From assembly GCA_963735495.1 (NCBI GenBank), contig CAVTLG010000008.1, forward strand, positions 248,001 through 312,000: DNA of 64,000 nucleotides, in the 5' to 3' direction. Under the pieces are notes generated by a model. That model worked only from the letters and a program-made list of their open reading frames with translations, made no database searches and was not told the origin of the DNA. Below, piece after piece: positions 33,854 to 42,575 of this stretch (the first letter of the stretch is position 1; every line of letters begins with the position of its first letter). The stretch comes from CAVTLG01 sp963735495. GTDB taxonomy: Bacteria > Chloroflexota > Ktedonobacteria > Ktedonobacterales > Ktedonobacteraceae. Made by a program: the position numbers and the translations under genes.

Positions 33854-34843
33854 ATGGGTGGACTTAAATATACGCCTGCTGATTATAGAAATATGCTTAA
33901 AATGAGTAGTGGTAAGTTCCTTTTGGTTGAAGGTAAAGATGACAAAGGGTTTTTCAGATCTCTTCTGTACGAGCTTTCTAAAGAGGTTGACCAAGTTACT
34001 TCTTTTGATAGCATAATTATTAACAGTGCAGAAGATTTGATAAAAGCTGATAATTGTTTAGATAACCGCCAAAAAGTTGAGCTAATTTGTAGTAGTATTC
34101 AACAAACGCCTTTATCCAACAAACACATAGGATTTGTTGATCGTGAATTTCGCGAATTTGATATAAGTGGAGTTGTAGAAGATAAACTTAATGGACATAA
34201 TGTTATTAATGGTGTTGTATGGTCAAGAGGTCACTCTATTGAAAATTACTGCTTTGATTTTTTTATATTGCATAGTCCTCTTCGTGAACATTCAGATATA
34301 GATCGGTTCGACCTTGCTCTTGAGCTGTTCAAGAAAATATTTGATTTAACGCTGCGCTTAGCATGCGCATTTAGCTTAGCAGCAGAAGAGCTTGGTAAGT
34401 TGCAGCGAGTGAGTGGACATATTAACTGGCGGATGATAGAGATTGATCTATCAGAGGTTAAGCTTAAACCTAATATTTTGAGATTTGAGCTTGTTAATAA
34501 GCTTAGTAAAGGTAGTATTACAGAAGAAGAATATACACTTCTTATCGAAATCTTTTATAAGTGGCATAAAAAGATCGAGAACGTAGATTTGTCATGTATC
34601 AGATGGCTGTGTCATGGCCATATCGGTATGAACTTTATATGGGCATCTTATGGACAATGTGTCTACGAGGTTTGCAAGAGTTTGGGATTTGAGCGCCCAG
34701 AGGCAGAGGTGAGTAAAGTTCTTGAAGCTAAGGAACGTAGTAGATTCCGTACTTGTGTGAGTTCCTGGATTAGAAGAGTATTAGATAATGACGCTGAATA
34801 TCCTAGTGAAGTCCTTAATTTTTTTGGCTTTTATATTGGTTAA
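33854..34843 (+). CDS. DUF4435/TOPRIM-like protein, candidate AriB effector of a PARIS defence system
   Basis: The 329-residue protein starts right after the ATPase stop with no gap. A TOPRIM-like core is visible: strand then Glu26 in FLLVEGKDD (residues 22-30), and the acidic pair Asp96-x-Glu98 in IGFVDREF. A middle WSRGHSIENYCFD segment is the DUF4435 hallmark. Known AriB proteins are about this size and act as RNases that cut host tRNA, released from AriA on phage signal; their reported active-site residue is Glu26 as I recall. The C-terminal half is helical. A+T-rich composition suggests horizontal gain. Confidence 0.8.
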   Translation: MGGLKYTPADYRNMLKMSSGKFLLVEGKDDKGFFRSLLYELSKEVDQVTSFDSIIINSAEDLIKADNCLDNRQKVELICSSIQQTPLSNKHIGFVDREFREFDISGVVEDKLNGHNVINGVVWSRGHSIENYCFDFFILHSPLREHSDIDRFDLALELFKKIFDLTLRLACAFSLAAEELGKLQRVSGHINWRMIEIDLSEVKLKPNILRFELVNKLSKGSITEEEYTLLIEIFYKWHKKIENVDLSCIRWLCHGHIGMNFIWASYGQCVYEVCKSLGFERPEAEVSKVLEAKERSRFRTCVSSWIRRVLDNDAEYPSEVLNFFGFYIG

Positions 34844-34966
34844 ATTATATATATTTTCCAACAATTCGATTAATTTTATATGCTACATAGCGAACACACT
34901 ACCCATCCAGAGCAGAGGTAAATTCAACTAGCAAGACACACGCAGAGTATCCGCGATAAAAGGGTC

Positions 34967-37900
34967 CTACGTGTAGCGTAGCGCTTCTACAGGGGTAATT
35001 CTTCCGGCCTGCCAGGACGGCAGCACAGCGCCAAGAAATGAGGCCAGCAAGGCTACACCGACAATAATGGCTATCTGCTGCCAGGGAATGCTAAAGTACA
35101 AGCCTGTCTGGTATTGCTCGAAGAAGTTAGCCGCGAAGATATTGCGCGCCAGAATAAGGCCGAGTACGACACCGAGTATGCTGCCCAATGCGCCTACCAG
35201 GAACGATTCGAGCAAAAATGCCTCCCGTACCATGCGACGCGAACAGCCGACTGCGCGCAACATGCCTATCTGCTGACGACGCTCCAGCACAGCCCGCGTA
35301 CCGGTCAGCGCGAGTGCAGCCACTCCCAGCAGCAAAGTCATCCCCACAACCCCTAACAAGACATCGCTCAACAGAATACGTGGTCCGCGCACCTGCCAGA
35401 TCGCATCTGACAGCACCGTTGTCTGCAATCCATAATCGAGATAGGCCGAGCCGAGCTCCAGAGACAGCGCCCGCACGTTTTGACCAGGGGCAACTTTAAA
35501 GTAATAGCTCTGATTTTGCGGCGTGGTAGGGTCTATACCAGTGCCTACGCTGGCATTACTATAGGAAGATTGCGCGATATAGAGACCAAAATGCGCACTA
35601 TCACTGTTATCGACGACACCAATAATGGTCAGTTTCGTCGCAGCCTGTTCCTGCAAACCAGTCACCCAGACCGGTGTAGCCGGAAATGTCTTCTCTCCCT
35701 GGTAGACACCACTCATCGCAAAAGTATAGTTCGCGTCGAAGCCCGGTGGCGTCGTAGGCTCACCAGCAGAAGAAGCACTCGGCGCATTAGGATCATAGAC
35801 ATTACTGGCGTTCGCAGGATTAACGGGTAGCGCGCTACTATCGATGAGCGCATAGTTCGGGTGCGTTTGCAGAGCCTGCCAGATAGCACTGTCACTGCTA
35901 AAGCCGTTTGCCCGCGCCGTGAGACTCAGACCGTAGCCCTGCAAGAAGCCGCCACTGACGATCTGCGCGGGATAGATGGACCAGCGCGGCTTGGTAGCGC
36001 TCGGTTGGATCACACCGACGGCAGTTGTGTTGCGTTCGCCAATAGCCGAGAAGTCGCTCGGATTGATGCCGTGCTGCGCTAACGATGCCGACAAATTAGA
36101 GACAGGCTTAAAATACGCGGTGGCCTGGATATCATAACCACCCGTCTGCGCGTTGATGCTGACATAGGTATTTTGCATGGCATTGGTGATAATAGCCATC
36201 ACGGTCATCGCAAAGACGACCAGGCTGAACATGATGATGCTCAAACCGGTACGGAAACGTCGCTGCAATGGATAGGACGAGGCCAGCTTCACGACTGCAT
36301 AGAAACCAGTCAGATATGAGCACAACATCAGCCAGGGACTGGCCAGGAAACGCGCATTGGCCATGATCGCCCATATCGCTCCCAGCACCATCATGACACC
36401 AGCCACAAAGAAGACCTCGATACCACCCTGGAAGCGGGGTAGCCCGAGTGCGGCCAGGATATCAAAAGGCAAAGCCCAGTAAGCTACCAGCGCGAGACCG
36501 ACTACGGCAGCAAAAAGGCTATCAGCAACGTGGCGCCAGTGAGCGCTATTCACAGCTCTCCCACGCATACGAGCAATGCGCGCGACTATCCACAAGCCCA
36601 TAGTTTCTAGCAGCAGACCCGCGCCGATCAGCACAAGCGAGAGGCCCAGTGAGAAGGGGATAATCAGCGCGCTGACCAGGCCGAAGGCCATTAAGATACC
36701 ACCCGCCAGCAGAGGCAACAGGCCGAGCATGGTTAATTCGCGCACAAAGCCCAATAGCAGATCAGGCATAAACTCTAGCAGGATACGTCGCGTTCGCCGC
36801 ACGGACGGGCTGGATATCGTATTTTTGCCCATTTGCTGCGCCAGTTGCAGAAAACGTGCGCCAAGCTCGCGCAGTGAAAGTTCCGCCTGCGTTGGCTCAG
36901 GTTGATCGCGCACGGCTTCAACAATCGTCATGCGGCTCACCAGCCACGAGGAGAGCGCTACCGAGCAGAACGTAAAGATAACACCCAGACAATAAGCCAC
37001 GATCAAGCTATGCGGCTGCAACGTAAACTTCAAGGGAAAGTTAAAGCGCGCCAGAATGGGTCCCAGGAAGATGATCAGCACAGCGCCGATGCCCACACCA
37101 GCCAGCAATCCGATAAACGACGAGATCAGATCGTAGACGCTGCCCTCGAAAAGAAACATCAGGATCAGGTGACGACGCTGGACCCCTATCGCGCGAGCCA
37201 TACCCATCTCGGCTCGCCGCTCAGCCGCCAGCAGCACAAAGATCAAAAAGATCAGCAACAGGCCAATGGCCAGCGCAAATAAGGCAAAGAGCGAGAAAAT
37301 ACGCGAGAAGATATCACCGGCCAGCAGCGAGGCCTGCACGCCCTGCTCCTTCACCGGGATCACATGCAGATCCCCCAGAGCAAAAGGATTCACACGGACC
37401 ACGGCAGTCCGTCCAGCGGGAGGATTACCTGGAGGTCGGGGATCATCGCGGTCAAAGTGCCGGAAACCATACAGACTACGTAGCCAGGTCCGTACTTCGC
37501 TCGACACGGGATCCGAGAGCGAGACGCTGTTCGCACCACCACGATTGGCGATAAAGATCTGGTTGATCTCGTTCGGCGTGTTTTCGATCTGCTGAAACGT
37601 TTGCGCCTGGCTCAGGATGGCTGGATTATCGCCAACCAGTCCATTGTTGCCAACAATAGCCGCTACCTGCAAGCTATAGCGCTGACCAGGCCAGCGTGAC
37701 GAGTAGACATAGAGCGCATCCCCAACTTTAGCGTTGAGTTCTTGAGCGGCAGTCAGATTGAGATAAACCTGGTCGGACTTCAAGGCGGCGATGGTCACAT
37801 GGGCCTTCGTCTGTACATCTTGCATACCACCAAAGCCCTGCTCGCTGCCAGGCACCACACCCAGTGCAGTCACACTCGCACGCACCTCACGTGAGGTCTC

Positions 37901-38317
37901 ATCGGCCAGCAGCAGATTGGTCTCCTGCAACGCCGCGCCAACCGCCGCAACATTTGTGGATGTCTTCTGATGCGCGCGTATGGAAGCGTAAACACTCTCA
38001 GGATACGTACCGAGCGTTCCTCGACCGCCCTGCACAATTTCATCAACATTGCCCCAATTATAGACTGCCACCGTCTGTACAGCCGAAGTCATGACGTCAC
38101 CCGTGGCGAGGACGCTGGAAAGTAAGGTAGTCGAGAGCATCAAGGCGAACACGATTAAGACCATTTGCAGACGCCGCCGCGCAATATTACGCACGCCGAT
38201 CTTAAAAAAGAGCGCGTTGACGAGCGCCAGCAGCAGTACACCCGCCACAATGATAGCGGTGATGACCAGCAAAACAGTGGTGAGCGTGTCAATAGAAATG
38301 CCAAAAAACTCAATCAT
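34967..38317 (-). CDS. Large FtsX-type ABC transporter permease
   Basis: The 1116-residue membrane protein has an N-terminal helix (about 10-33) and two FtsX core blocks: one near 340-480 (AERRAEMGMARAIGVQRRHLI) and one at the C terminus (LLERRQQIGMLRAVGCSRRMVREAFLLES, location about 1010-1040). About ten membrane helices are predicted, with two large extracytoplasmic domains. MacB/LolE-like permeases move lipids or peptides, or transmit force, powered by a separate ATPase. None is encoded nearby on either side. The ATG overlaps the stop of the SGNH lipoprotein gene (ATGA), so the two are coupled. Confidence 0.88.
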   Translation of the reverse strand: MIEFFGISIDTLTTVLLVITAIIVAGVLLLALVNALFFKIGVRNIARRRLQMVLIVFALMLSTTLLSSVLATGDVMTSAVQTVAVYNWGNVDEIVQGGRGTLGTYPESVYASIRAHQKTSTNVAAVGAALQETNLLLADETSREVRASVTALGVVPGSEQGFGGMQDVQTKAHVTIAALKSDQVYLNLTAAQELNAKVGDALYVYSSRWPGQRYSLQVAAIVGNNGLVGDNPAILSQAQTFQQIENTPNEINQIFIANRGGANSVSLSDPVSSEVRTWLRSLYGFRHFDRDDPRPPGNPPAGRTAVVRVNPFALGDLHVIPVKEQGVQASLLAGDIFSRIFSLFALFALAIGLLLIFLIFVLLAAERRAEMGMARAIGVQRRHLILMFLFEGSVYDLISSFIGLLAGVGIGAVLIIFLGPILARFNFPLKFTLQPHSLIVAYCLGVIFTFCSVALSSWLVSRMTIVEAVRDQPEPTQAELSLRELGARFLQLAQQMGKNTISSPSVRRTRRILLEFMPDLLLGFVRELTMLGLLPLLAGGILMAFGLVSALIIPFSLGLSLVLIGAGLLLETMGLWIVARIARMRGRAVNSAHWRHVADSLFAAVVGLALVAYWALPFDILAALGLPRFQGGIEVFFVAGVMMVLGAIWAIMANARFLASPWLMLCSYLTGFYAVVKLASSYPLQRRFRTGLSIIMFSLVVFAMTVMAIITNAMQNTYVSINAQTGGYDIQATAYFKPVSNLSASLAQHGINPSDFSAIGERNTTAVGVIQPSATKPRWSIYPAQIVSGGFLQGYGLSLTARANGFSSDSAIWQALQTHPNYALIDSSALPVNPANASNVYDPNAPSASSAGEPTTPPGFDANYTFAMSGVYQGEKTFPATPVWVTGLQEQAATKLTIIGVVDNSDSAHFGLYIAQSSYSNASVGTGIDPTTPQNQSYYFKVAPGQNVRALSLELGSAYLDYGLQTTVLSDAIWQVRGPRILLSDVLLGVVGMTLLLGVAALALTGTRAVLERRQQIGMLRAVGCSRRMVREAFLLESFLVGALGSILGVVLGLILARNIFAANFFEQYQTGLYFSIPWQQIAIIVGVALLASFLGAVLPSWQAGRITPVEALRYT

Positions 38318-39048
38318 GAGGACCGCTTCTCCAACACCTGATAAAAAAGCGCCGCTATCTGCTGATAACCCACTGTGCTGGGATGAAGGCCATCACGGCT
38401 AATATATTCAGGATGAGCAGCCAGGTTTTGCCACTGCTGATAGAGATCGACAAGCAGTACGTGGTGACGTGCTACGGCATTGGCAATAATGGAATTGTAT
38501 GTGGAGATTTTCGCATGCAGAGTCTGCGCGTTACTGGCTTTGAAACTGGGTAGCAGCGTGAGGTCCGGTACGTTGGCGATGGCAATTCGCACATGCGGCA
38601 ACGCCGCTTGCAAACGACTCAGCAACGTGTTCAGCGTTTGCTCGTAGCCGGCAGGTGGCACATCAGCAATAATATCATTGACCGCTAACCAGATCGTCAC
38701 CAGACCGGGGTGGACATCCAGGGCGACCGGCAACTCTATATTCAGAGCTTGCTGTGCTACGATATCCGGGACACCAAGATTGACCAGGCGCACACCAGAA
38801 CCAAGCTTCCTGGCAAGGTCTGCGGGCCAATTTTGCTCATCAGGATCATTGCTCCCAATACCAAAGGTATCAGAAGCCCCGATAGCCACATACGTCAGAC
38901 GTGCTGGCGCGGCTTGCTGAACAAGCAGAGTACTCGTTGTAGCCTGTCCTCCTGCCCCAGAGGAACACGCGGCACTCAAGATAGCCAACAACAACAGGCT
39001 CATACTAAATGAGACACTGAAACGGGCCAGCGGATTGGAAAAACGCAT
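38314..39048 (-). CDS. SGNH/GDSL hydrolase lipoprotein
   Basis: The 244-residue protein has an N-terminal lipoprotein signal ending in LSAAC. The SGNH blocks are present with small changes: GASDTFG for GDSx (block I, nucleophile Ser), AVNDII for GxND (block III) and DGLHPSTVGY for DxxHP (block V). It should be an esterase or lipase at the outer face of the membrane. A GTG at 39105 extends the frame, but ATG 39048 gives a normal lipoprotein leader. It overlaps the permease start by four bases, so the lipoprotein and permease probably work together. Confidence 0.85.
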   Translation of the reverse strand: MRFSNPLARFSVSFSMSLLLLAILSAACSSGAGGQATTSTLLVQQAAPARLTYVAIGASDTFGIGSNDPDEQNWPADLARKLGSGVRLVNLGVPDIVAQQALNIELPVALDVHPGLVTIWLAVNDIIADVPPAGYEQTLNTLLSRLQAALPHVRIAIANVPDLTLLPSFKASNAQTLHAKISTYNSIIANAVARHHVLLVDLYQQWQNLAAHPEYISRDGLHPSTVGYQQIAALFYQVLEKRSS

Positions 39049-39172
39049 TGGCTGGGCCCGATTCTGACGTAAAACTCTCGATGGGTGGTTGAGCCGTGCA
39101 TGCACGATAGATCCGTGTACTCTCTAATAAAGGTCGACATAAGCTGCTGGCTTTATACACGCAACATCACTT

Positions 39173-39232
39173 AGATAGTGTTTGGTTTCAGCTCGTTACT
39201 GGCAAAAAGTGTGCGCGTTTCAAACACTATCT
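39173..39232 (-). terminator. Terminator-like hairpin after secG
   Basis: Two exact 12-base arms (AGATAGTGTTTG and CAAACACTATCT) flank a 36-base loop, starting 13 bases after the secG stop on the minus strand. The loop is long for a simple terminator. Confidence 0.45.
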
Positions 39233-39244
39233 TGAGCCGTATGC

Positions 39245-39487
39245 CTAACGAATCAATGCAGCACTCGCCACAGAAATAGCCGCAAAGAGGAAAACAAAGA
39301 CAATCGTCGCATTGAAAATCAGCTTCTCAACACCGCGCCTGGTCTTAAACACCGAACCTGCACTGCTGCCACCGAAGGCACTGCCCAATCCTGCCCCACG
39401 CACCTGGAGGAGAATAAAGACAATCACAGCTACACAGAGAATGATCTGAATGATTCTGATCGCTGGAACCCATTGAGTCAAGAGCAT
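39245..39487 (-). CDS. secG: Preprotein translocase subunit SecG
   Basis: The 80-residue protein has the SecG layout: two membrane helices (about 12-30 and 55-78) separated by a conserved glycine/serine-rich loop (GAGLGSAFGGSSAGSVFKTRRG). It joins SecYE and helps SecA-driven protein export. A TTG two codons in has an equally plausible ribosome site, so the first residues are uncertain. Monocistronic. Confidence 0.95.
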   Translation of the reverse strand: MLLTQWVPAIRIIQIILCVAVIVFILLQVRGAGLGSAFGGSSAGSVFKTRRGVEKLIFNATIVFVFLFAAISVASAALIR

Positions 39488-39669
39488 GCCTCTCTTTCAT
39501 ATCTTGATCTACAAACATCCAATAGCGCATTTGCCGAGATCCCTGTTTCATAAGCATACGAGCAAACGCGTATTTGCATGCCAGAGAACGTAATCAACGC
39601 CACCGAAGACAAAACGGTTTTGCTGATTATAGCATAATAATGAACCAACGTCGAGATGCATTCCCGTTC

Positions 39670-40422
39670 TTAAGGTTGGGCCTGTACTTCCTCTGGTGCT
39701 GCAACATCTGCTTCCGCTGTTACAACGCGAAAGGGCTTACCAAAACGGCGGCGGAACAGCATCGCCAGAGCCGGCCAGCCATCTTTCCAGGGAGAGAGCT
39801 TCTTCTCTTTACGCGGTGCATAACTAATGGGCACCTCAAGAATAGTATAACCGGCCTGTAAGATGCACGAGGTAATTTCCGGCTCAATCTCGAAGCGCTT
39901 GCCCTCCATTGGCAATGCTCGCGCCACGGCGGCGGGCATCAATTTGTAGCAGGTTTCCATATCATGAATATGGCTGCCATACAAAACGTTCGTCACCGTC
40001 GTCAAAAAACGATTGCCCCAACGCGTGGTTAATTTCTGCGGAGCCAGGTCACGACAGCCGTACACGGCAATCCTGGCCTGATTATCGCCCATGGCTTCCT
40101 GCCATTTTTGCACAATCGGCGGCAGATCGAGGGGATCATATTCCATATCAGCGTCTTGCACGGTCACGAGATCACCGTTCACCAGACCAAAACCGGTCCG
40201 TAGACCTGCCCCTTTGCCTTGATTGTGCTCATGACGCACATAACGATAGGCATCAAAGGGCGCTTGCTGGCGCAACTGCTGCAAAATTTCCCAGGTGCGA
40301 TCAGAGGATGCATCGTCCACAACAATCACATCAAGATCGAGAGGCACCTGCGAAAGTTTTTCTAGCACTTGCGCGACAGTCTTCTCCTCATTATATACAG
40401 GTACGATCACGGAAATACGCAT
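39670..40422 (-). CDS. Family 2 glycosyltransferase (dolichol-phosphate mannosyltransferase-like)
   Basis: The 250-residue GT-A enzyme starts at the nucleotide-sugar fold: VIVPVYNEEKT, DVIVVDDASSDRTWE, and the metal-binding DAD motif in VQDADMEYD. A KRFEIEPEI segment near 175 is typical of polyprenyl-phosphate transferases. No membrane segment is seen, so it is probably peripheral. It should transfer a sugar to a lipid carrier for glycan or protein glycosylation. GAGG ten bases before ATG 40422 decides the start; the frame extends to 40437. Confidence 0.9.
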   Translation of the reverse strand: MRISVIVPVYNEEKTVAQVLEKLSQVPLDLDVIVVDDASSDRTWEILQQLRQQAPFDAYRYVRHEHNQGKGAGLRTGFGLVNGDLVTVQDADMEYDPLDLPPIVQKWQEAMGDNQARIAVYGCRDLAPQKLTTRWGNRFLTTVTNVLYGSHIHDMETCYKLMPAAVARALPMEGKRFEIEPEITSCILQAGYTILEVPISYAPRKEKKLSPWKDGWPALAMLFRRRFGKPFRVVTAEADVAAPEEVQAQP

Positions 40423-40903
40423 AAGACAAAACCTCACATCGTTAGAAAGAATACCTAAAACAACGAATTATTAAAAATCCTTCATATCGGATAAACGAAT
40501 GACTCAAAGTATAGCAACAAATACGCTATTTGGTCTATAGAGTTAACGATATATAGCTCGCCAAATGTGGACCCATAGGCGTTTGGGCTATCCTCATTTT
40601 CTCGTATGCCGACCAATTCCCGCGTTTGGACAAGCAGCGGGCAAATAGTAGGCTATAGAGTAACCTTACCGCATGGGCCAAATGCATCTCTGGCCATGTC
40701 TCTGCAATGCGATATGACATGATACGAGACGTGTAATAGGCGTGGGTGTACGGAAGCGATAAATCGGGTCCGTACCATTCGCAGGCGATAAATCGCGCGC
40801 GGGTTTGCAGCCGCATGGTTGACTTCACTTCGTTGCGACGCATAATCGGCTGCTTCTCTCAATAACCATCGCCTGGTCCCTACCGTTCATGGACGACAAG
40901 CAG
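40423..40903. other. Intergenic region, no gene seen
   Basis: About 480 bases. Two minus-strand frames (40535-40843 and 40653-40862) overlap each other, lack ribosome sites and have no recognisable domain, so neither is called. The G+C-poor stretch 40450-40530 may hold the glycosyltransferase promoter. Confidence 0.4.
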
Positions 40904-41932
40904 CTAGACGTCAAGAGAAATTACCACTTTTAGTGCATCGCCAGGGTGGGCAACCACGTTGAACGCTTGCGCCGCGTCGCGCAATGCAAAACGATGCGTG
41001 ATGAGGGCTTCGACATCAATACGCCCACTGAGCAGTAACTCTAAAGCCTGTCGCGTCTCATAGGGTCCCGCCGAGTAGCTGGTGCGCAAGGTGATTTCCT
41101 GGAAGAAAAAACGATTTGGGGTGATGGTTACGCCTGCATCAGGGGTAGGTGGTGCAAACAGCAACACGGTTCCTCCGGGACCGACCAGTTCGATGCCTTG
41201 CTGTATTGCGCTGACCTTTGACGGCGTCACGATGACAATATCCGGTTTGCGCCCCTGATTAACGGCCTGGATCTGTTCAGTGATGGGTTGGGATGAAGGA
41301 TCAAGCGCGATGTCGATACCAGAGGCGCGGGCGCGTTGGAGGCGGTACGAGATAGGATCAACGATGATCACACGCCCGGCACCACGCTGTTGCGCCAATT
41401 GAGCCAGCATCAGTCCATTGCTTCCCGCCCCAAGAATGCACACGCAGTCGCCAACCTGTATGCTAGCGCGCTCAATGCCACGCAGACAACATGCAAGTGG
41501 TTCGATGAGCGTAGCGGCTTCAAATGAAATGCCCTCGGGTAAAAGAAGCACATCTCGCTCAACATTTGCAGCAGGCACACGCACATACTCGGCCAGCCCT
41601 CCGGGATAGAGACGGGTTGCTCGCCAGGTAGCACACTGGGAAAAGGACCCGCGTTGACAGAAGTGGCAGACCATACAGGGTACATGATGATGGAAGAAGA
41701 CCCGTTGCCCGACAGAAAACTGCTGGACAGTATCTCCTACGGCTGCCACAACCCCAACCGGTTCGTGCCCCGGATAGAGAGGGGCACGCGGCTGCATATA
41801 CCATTCCATCACGTCTGACGCGCAAATACCGCAGGCCTGTAATTGTACGAGCAGTTCGCCTGGTCCAATCTCCGGCACCGGCAGATCGACGAGACGTACA
41901 TCGTCATTGGCATGGTATTCGACAACACGCAT
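40904..41932 (-). CDS. Zinc-dependent alcohol dehydrogenase (MDR family)
   Basis: The 342-residue protein has the medium-chain dehydrogenase layout: catalytic zinc site (CGICASDVMEW, then GHEPVGVV), structural zinc lobe with four Cys (CMVCHFCQRGSFSQC), and the NAD-binding fold (LGAGSNGLMLAQLAQQRGAGRVIIVD). Threonine, sorbitol and related alcohol dehydrogenases share this pattern; the substrate is unknown. It is the last of a cupin and dehydrogenase pair, 14 bases after the cupin stop. GAGGAAG before ATG 41932 decides the start; the frame extends to 41971. Confidence 0.9.
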   Translation of the reverse strand: MRVVEYHANDDVRLVDLPVPEIGPGELLVQLQACGICASDVMEWYMQPRAPLYPGHEPVGVVAAVGDTVQQFSVGQRVFFHHHVPCMVCHFCQRGSFSQCATWRATRLYPGGLAEYVRVPAANVERDVLLLPEGISFEAATLIEPLACCLRGIERASIQVGDCVCILGAGSNGLMLAQLAQQRGAGRVIIVDPISYRLQRARASGIDIALDPSSQPITEQIQAVNQGRKPDIVIVTPSKVSAIQQGIELVGPGGTVLLFAPPTPDAGVTITPNRFFFQEITLRTSYSAGPYETRQALELLLSGRIDVEALITHRFALRDAAQAFNVVAHPGDALKVVISLDV

Positions 41933-41946
41933 AGTGCTTCTTCCTC

Positions 41947-42327
41947 TCATCTTTTGGCTGGCACGATACATAGGAAACCCAATGGCTCTTCACCAAGAGT
42001 AAAAAACTGGTGGATCTCGTTTCCCGTAATATATACGACGTCTCCCGCATTGATCTCGCGCTCATCATCCCCCAGGCGCAGACGGGCACACCCATGCACA
42101 ATATAGACGCCGTGATCATGGGCGTGCTGATCGAGCGAGGTGTGACCACCCGGTTGCACCGCAAAATACCGCAGATGAAAATGTGGCGAGTCTTCCTCAT
42201 TGCCGATCAAGATCTGGCGTGTCGCATGGTCGGCATCGCTATTCTCAGGTCCGTATGCACGCACCGGCACATCTTGCCAGCGTAACTCGTTGTTCTCCGC
42301 GTTGGATGAGCGATGAATGATGCTCAT
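41947..42327 (-). CDS. Cupin-domain protein
   Basis: The 126-residue protein has two cupin motifs: GGHTSLDQHAHDHGVYIVHG (motif 1 with its His ligands) and GDVVYITGNEIHQFF (motif 2). It is probably a small metal-dependent isomerase, dioxygenase or sensor. It is in an operon with the zinc alcohol dehydrogenase, so it may act on the same substrate. ATGs at 42336 and 42327 both fit; AAGGAGG at nine bases from 42327 is the better spacing. Confidence 0.85.
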   Translation of the reverse strand: MSIIHRSSNAENNELRWQDVPVRAYGPENSDADHATRQILIGNEEDSPHFHLRYFAVQPGGHTSLDQHAHDHGVYIVHGCARLRLGDDEREINAGDVVYITGNEIHQFFTLGEEPLGFLCIVPAKR

Positions 42328-42383
42328 AACACACATTTCCTCCTTCTTTGCGTTGAAAATATTGTTCAAAAATGCCTATTCAG

Positions 42384-42499
42384 CGAAGACAACCGCAAGG
42401 GATTGTCTCTACGCGATCCCGGGCATACCTCCTGAACCCCACGAAGACAACCGCAAGGGATTGTCTCTACGCGATCCCGGGCATACCTCCTGAACCCCA
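42384..42499. repeat. 58-bp tandem duplication with inner palindrome
   Basis: Two identical 58-bp units (42384-42441, 42442-42499) lie between the cupin and mtnA genes. Each carries an inverted core GACAACC...GGATTGTC. It resembles the dispersed palindromic repeats at 7569 and 53500 in style. Confidence 0.85.
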
Positions 42500-42575
42500 G
42501 ACAATAGTATATTGCAAAAACGGCGTGCCGGACAGGGATGCCTACCCTGCCTTGCAGAAAACACGCCGGTCAATT

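Noticed and set aside
40535..40862. Two overlapping minus-strand frames
   Set aside because: No ribosome site or recognisable domain; they overlap in different frames.
42384..42499. CRISPR array
   Set aside because: Only two units, identical over their full length with no spacers; no cas genes.
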